Shown piece by piece: positions 17,421 through 25,600 of a stretch of DNA of 33,542 nt. The position numbers and the translations under genes were made by a program. The stretch comes from Eubacteriales Family XIII. Incertae Sedis bacterium (GTDB lineage Bacteria > Bacillota > Clostridia > Peptostreptococcales > Anaerovoracaceae): positions 1-33,542 of the forward strand of contig JAIRPE010000116.1 of assembly GCA_031257175.1 (NCBI GenBank), read 5' to 3'. Numbering within the stretch: position 1 is the first letter of the stretch; each line of letters opens with the position of its first letter. The notes below the pieces were generated by a model that saw nothing but the letters and a program-made list of their open reading frames with translations, made no database searches and was not told the origin of the DNA.

Positions 17421-18869
17421 TCATTCCGTCTCAGGCAGACGCGCCCGATACGCCTCGCTCAGCAGAGCCACCCTGTCGCCCAAGGCGTGAGCCTCATTTA
17501 TGCTGGAGGACACTATGATCACCGCGACGCCTTTATCGGCGATCTCCCTTATCATATCCGTCACCAGACGACGCAACGCCAAATCCAGCCCCGCGAAAGG
17601 CCGGACGCATATCAGAAGCTTGGGCGCGAAGAGATGCCATCTGTAGTAGAGAGTTTTGTACATCGTCACCGCATCCGCCTTTCTCAAGCTTTTCGCGAAA
17701 ATATTTTCTCCGAATTTTAGATAATATTCCTGTATAATGCTTTTATAGAACCTGCGGATGCCCATCATGCGCCCGCTGTATTTATTAATAGACATGAAGG
17801 CCAGATTTTCCAGCACGCTCCATCTCCTGAACACCGAAGTCTCCAGCGCCCCCTCCTGCATGAGGCCAATGCCCTCTTTAAAGAAATCCGTTTTTTGCGG
17901 CTTGAACGTCTCGCCTTTGAAATAGATCTCCCCGCTCGTGGGCGCGGCGGCGCCCGTCAGCAGATTAACTATGTCGTCCTCCGCCCTGCCTAAGGGATCC
18001 AAAAAGCTCACTATCTCCCCCCGTTTTACCATTATGGACAGCGCCTTGATCCTTCTCGACGTCACGCGCTCGAAACGGATTACCTCATCGCTGTCCCTAA
18101 CTCGGGCAAGAGGCTCATCCTCCGTGCCGACGGGCGCGTAGCCGCCTAGCAGCACCGTCATGATGCGATCCTTGTCGAAGGATTCCCTTCTGAACGTCCT
18201 CGCGTTCTTTCCGTCCCTCATGACCATTATCCTCTCAGCCGTACTCATGAGCAGATCTAAGTCGTTGTCTATGTAAACGACGGAATTGCCCGCATCCTTT
18301 ATGGCGCGTATTATTTCGTTGATTTGCTGTATTTCTCGAATATTCAGATAATTGGATGGCTCGTTGAGTATGATGAGTTTGCTGGATTTTCGCCTGATGG
18401 CGAACGCCTTCACCAACTCCACCATGCAGCGCTCCAACGGCTCCAGCTCGCAGGCGTCCTTCCCGGGATCGACGTCAAGCCCGAATCTTTTGAACAGCTC
18501 CTCTGTTTGGCGCAGTATGACCTTGTTTTTAATAAAATATTGCTTGCACTGGTCTCTTATGATAAAAATATTCTCCGCCACAGTGATGTTCCGGCAAAGC
18601 CTGTTTTTGCCGTCAACCACGAACACCCGGCCTGCGGCGGGCTGGACGTATCTGCCCCCTTCCACGGGCGCGTCGTAAAAATACAGCCGTCCGTTGTCTA
18701 TTCCGTCCTTTCCGTTCAGCACGTTCACAAGGCTCTCTTTTTCAGCCGCGCTCCACGAAAGAAGGCCCAATATCTCGCCTTTGAAGACGTTCATGCAGAA
18801 GCCGTCCAGCGCGTTTGCCCCGTCAACGGCTTTGTACACGTTATCCATCCTGAGTATTTCAGCTCTCAT
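17421..18869 (-). CDS. Degenerate tandem ABC ATPase-like protein, probably without ATPase activity
   Basis: 482 residues that align end to end with RbsA-type tandem ATPases. The first domain keeps the outline (ALDGFCMNVFKGEILGLL) but Walker A reads SWSAAEKES (38-46) with all glycines lost. The signature region is ELEPLERCMVELVKAF (141-156), Walker B is LIILNEPSNYL with Asp replaced by Asn (N169), and the switch His is lost (YIDNDLD). In the second domain Walker A reads LDPLGRAEDD, LSGG is replaced near LRKADAV (395-401), and Walker B is LLICVRPFAGLD (no DE pair). The frame is intact with normal codon use and a GAGGGA ribosome binding site, so it is a maintained gene rather than a decaying one. 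It is last in the operon isomerase-YesN-YesM-this gene, 18 bases after the kinase. A regulatory or adaptor role beside the kinase is inferred, not shown. Confidence 0.88.
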   Translation of the reverse strand: MRAEILRMDNVYKAVDGANALDGFCMNVFKGEILGLLSWSAAEKESLVNVLNGKDGIDNGRLYFYDAPVEGGRYVQPAAGRVFVVDGKNRLCRNITVAENIFIIRDQCKQYFIKNKVILRQTEELFKRFGLDVDPGKDACELEPLERCMVELVKAFAIRRKSSKLIILNEPSNYLNIREIQQINEIIRAIKDAGNSVVYIDNDLDLLMSTAERIMVMRDGKNARTFRRESFDKDRIMTVLLGGYAPVGTEDEPLARVRDSDEVIRFERVTSRRIKALSIMVKRGEIVSFLDPLGRAEDDIVNLLTGAAAPTSGEIYFKGETFKPQKTDFFKEGIGLMQEGALETSVFRRWSVLENLAFMSINKYSGRMMGIRRFYKSIIQEYYLKFGENIFAKSLRKADAVTMYKTLYYRWHLFAPKLLICVRPFAGLDLALRRLVTDMIREIADKGVAVIIVSSSINEAHALGDRVALLSEAYRARLPETE

Positions 18870-18887
18870 GTTCCCTCGCGAGGCCGT

Positions 18888-19922
18888 CTATTTTTTCAAT
18901 GGCAACGTTATCTCCACGTCCGTCCCCACGCCCAAGGCGCTGGAGATCCGCAACCCGTAATCGTCGCCGAAAATAAGTTTTATGCGATTATTCACGTTTA
19001 TGAGGCCTATGCCGGAGGACACCCTGCCAGGGCCTCCCGCCTCCGCGCCAGGCCCGTTCCCTTGCGCCTCTCCTTCCTCCGTCATGTCGGGAAACCTGGG
19101 GTTCATGGCGCCATTCAGGTAATTCAACGTATCCTCTCCTATTCCCACCCCATCGTCTATAACGTTGATGATCAGTCTGCTTTGGGTAGGCTCGATGATG
19201 ATGTCTATGCGTCCCGGCCCCAGCTTGCATTCGATGCCGTGGTATATGGCGTTTTCGATTATGGGCTGGAGCGTGAGCTTGGGGATGGCGCAGTCCAGCA
19301 CGTTGTCCTCGTTGCGCACCGCGTAGCTCAGCCGATCGCCGAATCGATAGCGCTGGATGAGGAAATAGTTTTCCACGTTGCCGAGCTCGTCCTCCAAAGT
19401 GACCAGCGCCTGCCCGCCCGACACGGAGTACCGGAAAAACGTGCCCAACGCCTCCGTCATCTCAGACACCGCGCTCATGCCCGAACTGAGCGCGTCCCCG
19501 CGTATGGCCTCCAGGGTGTTGTAGAGAAAATGCGGGTTTATCTGGCTTTGCAGCGCCAAATATTCCGCCTGGCGCTTGGACTCTTCTATTCTGTACTCTT
19601 TTTGGGAAATTATGCTGATCTTGTTGACAAACTCCGCCGCATCGCCTGTAAGGCCACGTCGCAGCTTTGCGAGCTCGCCCTCGTTGCGCACCTGCCCAAG
19701 TTTTTTCAACAGCAGTTTGGCCTTGCTTTCAGGCAACAGCACAGCCAGGAGATACAGCAACGTGATGACTGCCAAACCGGACACCGCAAGCAATATGCCG
19801 CAGAGACGCAACAAAGCCTCACTCTTTACCGACAGCATCAATGCGACGAACAGGATTGACTGCGCCACGCCGACGGACAAGAGCGCCGCTCCCTGACCAT
19901 TTTTCAAAAAGAAATCCTTCAT
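18888..19922 (-). CDS. YesM/LytS-type sensor histidine kinase lacking an external sensor domain
   Basis: 344 residues. Two predicted membrane helices, about 12-31 and 38-63, are joined by only about six residues, so there is essentially no extracytoplasmic domain. No HAMP domain is recognisable. A helical linker (65-120) leads to the His_kinase motif LQSQINPHFLYNTLEAI with phospho-acceptor H131, then the ATPase domain: LQPIIENAIYHGIE (N224), VIDDGVGIG (254-262) and GIGLINVNNRI (304-314). A Gly/Glu/Pro-rich insert (281-300) lies within the ATPase domain. YesM kinases usually have a large external sensor of about 250 residues, so this one must be triggered otherwise. It starts one base after the regulator gene ends, consistent with translational coupling. 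Confidence 0.93.
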   Translation of the reverse strand: MKDFFLKNGQGAALLSVGVAQSILFVALMLSVKSEALLRLCGILLAVSGLAVITLLYLLAVLLPESKAKLLLKKLGQVRNEGELAKLRRGLTGDAAEFVNKISIISQKEYRIEESKRQAEYLALQSQINPHFLYNTLEAIRGDALSSGMSAVSEMTEALGTFFRYSVSGGQALVTLEDELGNVENYFLIQRYRFGDRLSYAVRNEDNVLDCAIPKLTLQPIIENAIYHGIECKLGPGRIDIIIEPTQSRLIINVIDDGVGIGEDTLNYLNGAMNPRFPDMTEEGEAQGNGPGAEAGGPGRVSSGIGLINVNNRIKLIFGDDYGLRISSALGVGTDVEITLPLKK

Positions 19923-19923
19923 G

Positions 19924-21549
19924 TCACTGATAAAACTTCCTGTACTCGCTGGGGCTCAGGCCCGTGGTCTTTCTGAACAATTTAGAGAAATGCTTGATGT
20001 CGTTATAGCCTACCTGGACGCTGATATCCGCCACGCTGTGTTCCGTGTCTATGAGCAGCGCCTTCGCCTTGTCCACCCTCACCTCCGTCAAGTACTCCAG
20101 AAAATTCATCCCCGTCACCTTCTTGAACAGATGCGAGAAATATGTGGCGTTGAAGCCCACGTAGCCGCTCACTTCGTCCAGCGTCAGCGCGGAATGGTAG
20201 TTCCGCGAAATGTACTCCTTGGCGGCGCGAATAGGTTTCGTCTCGACATACAGCCGTTCAGCCGTTATTACGCGCACTTGGGTCAGGATTTCCTCCGACG
20301 TCATTTCGAACAGTTCCCGGATGCTGCCGCACTTTTGCAGCTTTTCGTTGAACGCGGACAAGAATCCCGTCTTTCCCTGTATGTCCATGTTCGCCTTCCT
20401 CAAGTTGAACAGGTACATATCCACTATTTCGGCGCATATGGCCAGCATTATGTTCCCGTCGTTCTCCTCCAGCGCCTCGGCGGACTTGAGCAGATCGTCG
20501 AACCAGGCGCGAAGCCCGTCGCCGTCCAAAGCGGCTATCAAAGCGCCGAAACCCTTCACTGCCGCAGGGGTGAGCAGTCTCCCCCTGACTTTGGAGTGAC
20601 TTACCGACGCGAGGCGCGCGGCTTCGATGATTCGCCCGCCTCCCTGAGTGATCCGCGAATTTACGGCTTGCCGCGCCTCTTTTAAGGACGTGCCCGCGTG
20701 TTCCAGGCGCGCCCCCGCGCTTCCCAGCCCCAAAGTGACCGTGAAATTGATAAACAGCTCGTTCAGTCCTCTTATGCCGTCCAATATAAGCTTGAAGGAC
20801 TTTCTAAGGGAAGGCTTGACTTCCTCATCGTAGTTCAGCACGCAGTATATATCGGTTCCGGCGACATGGGTCACCATCTCGCGGCAGACGCCGTTCAGGT
20901 TGTTCTCCGCTATTTTCAGGCATTTGCTAACGGCCAAGGCGTTGATATTCTCGTTGCTCTCCTTGTAACCCATATCTATTTTGATGATGAGGGTCTGAAA
21001 ACAGCCGTCAGCAAACGCTAAATGGTATTCTCTGTTGACGCGTTCCAGGCTCATGTTTTCAGCCTCGGGGCCGACGCGCAGCAGACGCTCGGCGACGAAT
21101 GTGGAGCGCAGCCTGTTTTGCTCGTTCCTCAGTTGCTCCCGAATGTCCAGCATCTCGCCTATGCGCCTGTCCCTGGAATCCAGTCTTCCCGTAACCTTGG
21201 TCAGCGTGCTTTCGAATTCGTTCTTTTTCAACGGTTTCAGCAGATAGTCATATACGCCCAGTTTTATGGCGTCATGGGCATAGTCAAAGTTTTTGTAACC
21301 GCTTATTATGATGAACTCTATGTTCGGGTTGGCGCCCCTGGCGCTTCTTATCATGTCTATCCCGTTATATCCGGGCATACGAATATCCGTTATCACTATG
21401 TCGGGCCGCATCTCGTCTATGGCCTTCAGCGCCGAGCTGCCGTCGTTGACGCAGGCGACCACCTTAAGCCCCAAGGCGTCCCAGGACACGAGCCCTTCTA
21501 TAAGCCTGCACACCTTCATTTCGTCGTCCGCGATGAGCACCTTGTACAT
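19924..21549 (-). CDS. YesN-type response regulator with AraC-family DNA-binding domain
   Basis: 541 residues, cytoplasmic. Receiver domain at 1-120: acidic pair DDE (8-10), phospho-acceptor D55 in VITDIRMPGYNG, and the conserved Lys in LLKPLKK. A long central region (about 130-430) of the kind common in YesN proteins. The C-terminal AraC helix-turn-helix pair lies at about 440-541: YHSALTLDEVSGYVGFNATYFSHLFKK and SVADISVQVGYNDIKHFSKLFRKTTGLSPSEYR. Phosphorylated by the adjacent kinase, it should activate sugar-utilisation promoters. The four AAAGAAT direct-repeat sites are the natural candidates. Start ATG has GGGGGTGA upstream. It lies 55 bases downstream of the isomerase gene, so it is probably autoregulated through the site at 22502. 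Confidence 0.95.
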   Translation of the reverse strand: MYKVLIADDEMKVCRLIEGLVSWDALGLKVVACVNDGSSALKAIDEMRPDIVITDIRMPGYNGIDMIRSARGANPNIEFIIISGYKNFDYAHDAIKLGVYDYLLKPLKKNEFESTLTKVTGRLDSRDRRIGEMLDIREQLRNEQNRLRSTFVAERLLRVGPEAENMSLERVNREYHLAFADGCFQTLIIKIDMGYKESNENINALAVSKCLKIAENNLNGVCREMVTHVAGTDIYCVLNYDEEVKPSLRKSFKLILDGIRGLNELFINFTVTLGLGSAGARLEHAGTSLKEARQAVNSRITQGGGRIIEAARLASVSHSKVRGRLLTPAAVKGFGALIAALDGDGLRAWFDDLLKSAEALEENDGNIMLAICAEIVDMYLFNLRKANMDIQGKTGFLSAFNEKLQKCGSIRELFEMTSEEILTQVRVITAERLYVETKPIRAAKEYISRNYHSALTLDEVSGYVGFNATYFSHLFKKVTGMNFLEYLTEVRVDKAKALLIDTEHSVADISVQVGYNDIKHFSKLFRKTTGLSPSEYRKFYQ

Positions 21550-21604
21550 AAATTCACCCCCAACGCTGTTTTGCCTGCCAAATGTCGGTAAAGCGCTTCA
21601 TCCG

Positions 21605-22282
21605 CTATTGCCGCGGGTATTCGTTGCACAGCAGCCTATAGGGCTCCTCATCCTCTTCGATGTTCGAAAAACGTCTCATTTCTTCGTAGAAACGGTTGTC
21701 CGTGTTGTCGTCGTTAGTCTGGCTGACCTCCCCTATCAACACCGGGCCTCCGCCCTCTTCAGCCCAAAACGCGTGGTATAAGCCGGGGCGAAGGGTAATG
21801 CTTTCCCCAGGGCGCAGCCTGACCTTGACTCCCGCAGGCGCGACGTAAGTCCTTCCGTCGCTGTTCACCGTCACGTCGGAGCTGTCCATCTCGCCTTCGG
21901 CCGTGGAATTGTGCAGCTCTATGACCAACGTGCCGCCACCCCTGTTGATAATGTCCTCCATTTTACTGAAATGGAAGTGCATAGTGCATACCTGGTTCTC
22001 ATTCGACAATATGAGTTTTTCCGCATACGTCTTGTCATATTTCGGGTTTTTGTAATTACCGTTGCGTATGGTCACAAGTGTCAGCCCGGCCTTCGCGAAA
22101 TCATCCAGGCCGTAGTCCGTCACGTCCCAACCCAGCATGTTGTCCCGAATCTCGTCGTATTCTTTCCCTTTGCTGCCCCATTCTTCCGGAGTCCAGGCGC
22201 AGAACGGCGGCAAAGCGAAGCCGTGCTTCGCGGCCATGCTTTCCATTTGCTTTATTGCTCTGTTTATCTCAGATCGTTTCAT
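21605..22282 (-). CDS. D-lyxose/D-mannose isomerase (cupin-type)
   Basis: 225 residues, cytoplasmic, cupin-fold D-lyxose ketol-isomerase family (EC 5.3.1.15). Members interconvert D-lyxose and D-xylulose, and many also D-mannose and D-fructose. The metal-binding set is visible: H102 and H104 in MHFHFSK, E109, and H170 in GLYHAFW. Other family segments are YAEKLILSNENQVCTMH and PGESITLRPGLYH. The frame is open 11 codons further upstream. I chose ATG 22280-22282 because AAGGAG lies 5-10 bases before it. It is the first gene of a probable operon with the YesN regulator, the kinase and the dead ATPase. With an alpha-mannosidase in the same predicted regulon, mannose-to-fructose conversion is the likelier role. 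Confidence 0.9.
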   Translation of the reverse strand: MKRSEINRAIKQMESMAAKHGFALPPFCAWTPEEWGSKGKEYDEIRDNMLGWDVTDYGLDDFAKAGLTLVTIRNGNYKNPKYDKTYAEKLILSNENQVCTMHFHFSKMEDIINRGGGTLVIELHNSTAEGEMDSSDVTVNSDGRTYVAPAGVKVRLRPGESITLRPGLYHAFWAEEGGGPVLIGEVSQTNDDNTDNRFYEEMRRFSNIEEDEEPYRLLCNEYPRQ

Positions 22283-22382
22283 GGCGAACTCCTTTTCCGA
22301 TTTACGCGCGGGCAAGCCCGATCAGGCAAGGCTGCGCACGATCAGGGGGAAGGGCAAACGCGCGTTGCATACTTATGTTAAT

Positions 22383-22411
22383 ATTATATTGTGTTAATGC
22401 CTATTTTGCAA
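22383..22411 (-). promoter_or_regulatory. Promoter of the isomerase-regulator operon
   Basis: On the minus strand: TTGCAA (22406-22411), a 17-bp spacer, consensus TATAAT (22383-22388). Predicted leader about 95 bases. The AAAGAAT site is roughly 90 bp upstream of this -35, unlike the tight spacing at the other three units, so a basal promoter is likely here. Confidence 0.7.
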
Positions 22412-22501
22412 TATATCCCCAGGCCGCGTTCCGCAGCACGTCCGGGCACGTCCGGCCATAGCCGCCTACAGCACGTGACTTAGCCTCGAATCAGGGGTGA
22501 C

Positions 22502-22529
22502 ATTCTTTGTTCCGGAGGGTGTATTCTTT
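22502..22529 (-). promoter_or_regulatory. Predicted activator site upstream of the isomerase-regulator operon
   Basis: On the minus strand, AAAGAAT-ACACCC (half-site 22523-22529) and a second AAAGAAT (22502-22508), exactly 21 bp apart. Both half-sites are perfect. No convincing -35 or -10 lies at the distance used at the other loci. The spacer region towards the gene carries a direct repeat of GGACGTGC. Confidence 0.6.
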
Positions 22530-22590
22530 TGAAAATTTTCATCCGCTCGCGTTCCGGCTCGACTATTAATCTATTTGTAGTTTTTTGTGC

Positions 22591-22630
22591 AAACCCCGAC
22601 GGGAACGCTTCCGCGTCTCCGTCGGGGTTT
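22591..22630 (-). terminator. Hairpin after the GH3 gene
   Basis: AAACCCCGACGG (22591-22602) pairs with CCGTCGGGGTTT (22619-22630) around a 16-base loop, 58 bases after the GH3 stop codon. Only three T residues end the stem on either strand, so termination efficiency is uncertain. It separates GH3 transcription from the isomerase operon. Confidence 0.6.
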
Positions 22631-22687
22631 GCGTGTATATCATATGGGTGAGGAGGGGCTTAGTATGCCGCCAATGGCGGCGCGTGT

Positions 22688-25600
22688 TTAGTTCTCCAGC
22701 TCCAAAGCGATGCCCGCCATGAGCGGCGCGAAGGTGACGGCATTCCACACGAAGGCTTTGGCAGTCACCGCGTCCGCGACGAGATCAGCCGTCACGGTCA
22801 GGGCGGCCGCGCCGCCCGCCGGCGCCGACGCCGTGCTTGCCTTCTGACCTATCAGCCTTCCTTGCGCGTCGTAGAACGCCAGAATCAAAGCCACTGTTTT
22901 AGAAGCCCCGGCGGCGTTCTCATAGCCGACGGAGGCAGTGACCGTGTCCGAAGTCTTCGTTATCTTCAACGCTTTGTTCCCAAGCACCACGATCTGTCTC
23001 TCTACGGCTTCGGAGGCGCGACCGTACTGATCGAACACCCTTACGCTCACTCCCACCGTCGTGTCAACAACAGCGGGGGTAACGCGCCCCTGGGCGTCTA
23101 TGACCGTCGGCTCGGTAGAGACGACCTCAACGCGGTAGCCGTGAGGCAAAGCGAACTCCAGATCGCCTTCCGTCGATTCCGGCAGGTTGGCACCCATGAC
23201 ACTCACCGCGTCGGCAAACGCCTTGTCCAAGGAAGCGGCCAGATAGCCGTCGGCCCATGTGGTGAACCCATCCAGAGGCTTGTACACGACGTATTCGCAA
23301 TAGGTCTGGATGACCGGGGCAGTAGCGCTGTTCGTTGCGGACAGCAACGCTATCTGCGGGTTGACCAGATGTATCTCAGGCGTTCCGGCAGACACGAAGT
23401 TGGCGTAGCTGCTCGGATTCGTGGCGAACCTGAAGTTATAACTGTCGCCGTTTTTGGTGACGATGTAGTAGACAGTCAGCGAGCCGTCGTTATCCACGGC
23501 GTTTACCGGCAGGGACGCGTATGTGGTGGACGCCGTGCCGGCGCGCTCCGTGGTCACATAGACCCGCGGCCCGTTGGCGTTGAAACGGGCGTCTATCTTA
23601 ACGAAGTTATCGCTGTCCTGATAGACGTAGAGTCCCATGTTCTGAGTAGCCACGCCCGGGGCCTCCGGGTAATAGACTTTCGCCAGTATCTCCCAGTCTC
23701 CGCCGCCCGGCCTGGCGAACAGATCCTGCCACGCGGTGTTAGTCCCGCTCATGTCATAGCGCTGGGTAGGCAGTCTCAGGCCTTTGCCCGGTTCGATCGA
23801 CCAGTTGCCGCCGGCGCTCGGGTTTATGATCGTCCATTTGCCGTCTTTCACGCCCGCTATGAAGGTATCCGACACGGGCAGCTCGTCAAACACCACATAA
23901 TAGTTGGTAGAAGCTATGGCGCTGCTCACGGTGACGGTGGCCATGCCGGGCAATGACTCCGCCTGCTTCACGCTCACCGCCAGCCCCTGCCCCGCGTCGG
24001 CCGTAGCCGCTATGACAGGGATCGCCGCGAAGTCTTTGGCGGCGTAGCTGAAGTCCGTCTTGGCGTTGCTGTCCGCCACGAAACCGCTGACCGCCTCTCC
24101 GTTGATGGTGAGGGTTTTCAGCGTGGGCGACGCCTGGGTGAGGTCGAACACGTTCAGGTACTCATAAGTAGCGGTGAACGGGGAAGCGTCCGCATCGCCG
24201 GTGTTGGCTAACAGCCCCACGTAAGGCAGGGCGTACTTGGCCGCGACAGGCAACGTAGTGGTTATCCTGGTCCACGTCACGTCATTCTGGGAGTAGGCGA
24301 AGCTGTATCCCCCGCCCACCTTCTGTATCTGCAGGTACAGTTCCCGCGCGTTGGCCAGGTTCGCCGTGTACGCCTGGGTTTCCGTGCCTCTGACCGCCTG
24401 GTACACGCGTATGACGTTGGTCGTCCCTGACGTGGGACGCTCGTAAACATATCTTATGTAGTTCTGATCGTCGTCCCACACTATCAGGCCCGCCTGCTGG
24501 TTGCTGGCGCCAGGCGTGGCTGACAACGTCAAATGCGTCTTGACCACCCAGTCGCCTCCCGCAGCCTGTTTGTAAACGTTCGCCGGCGGCGTGGCCGTGC
24601 CGTAGGCGCCTCTGCGGGCGGTGATGCTGAGGCCCGTGTCGTCATGTCTCACGTCATCGACGGCCTGGTTCTGCCATGTCCAGTCGCCGGCCCAAGCCTC
24701 GGTTTTGAAGTCGGCGCTCTTAGGTCTGTGCGCGAAGCCAATGCGATAGATCTGCTTGGAACCCGTCCGCGTGTCTACGGCCTCGATCTCCGTCACGCCC
24801 GGTATGGCCGCGGCCGGCCTGACGGCATAGGTGACGTCAGTATCGTCGGAGGGCACGTAGGTAACGACAGGCACGGCAGTGACGCCGTCCGGTATTTCGA
24901 TCGAGTAGTTCAGGTTCGAGGGGTCGTAGTCCGCTATGGGCGTCCCGCCGACAGCAATGGAGGCGGGGCCCGGGTCGGACAGAACCAGCACGACGAACTC
25001 GCCCTCGGCAGACGCGCCGTTATAAGTCACGGTGGCCGTTATGGTGGCGACGCCCGGATTCTTAGTCACGATCTTGCCTCCCTCGACAGCCGCCACTTCG
25101 GGACGGTTGCTGGAATAGGTCACTGTTCCGGGGATATCGGCCACCTTCACGATGCCCGCCTTGCTCATGTCGCTGTAGCCAGGCACGTTGTTGGCTATAA
25201 TATAGCCGTACATGGCCTCATTGTTCATAGACACCGCCGTATGCGGATCGACCTCCACGCCCTTGTTGTAGATCAGGCGCTCGGCTATGCCCTTGTCCGC
25301 ATCCCCGGTCTGGTTGGGCTTGAATGTGACGACCTGGGGCTTTTCAGTGATCTGGCCTCTGGTCACGCTGAAATTTTGGCTCAGAGCGATGTTATTGCAA
25401 GCAGCGCCGACCTGAAGCTGCCATGCGCCCTCGTCCACCACGTATTTATTCGCGGCAGTGTCGAAATAAGCCAGATCCTTCACGTCCGCCTTCAACGTGA
25501 CGCTCTTAGTCTCGCCTGGGTTCAGCTCTACCTTCTGGAAGCCCTTCAGACGCTTTATCGGCCGGTTCGGCAACGCCGTGCCCGGCTGCGCGAAGTACAG

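Noticed and set aside
17421-18869. Pseudogene of a sugar ABC ATPase
   Set aside because: All active-site motifs are lost, but there is no frameshift or internal stop, codon use is normal, it has a ribosome binding site, and it is tightly packed with the kinase gene. A maintained non-catalytic protein fits better.
18324-19859. A 511-codon open frame on the plus strand, antisense to the dead ATPase and kinase genes
   Set aside because: It covers genes with clear motifs on the other strand and has no ribosome binding site or family character.
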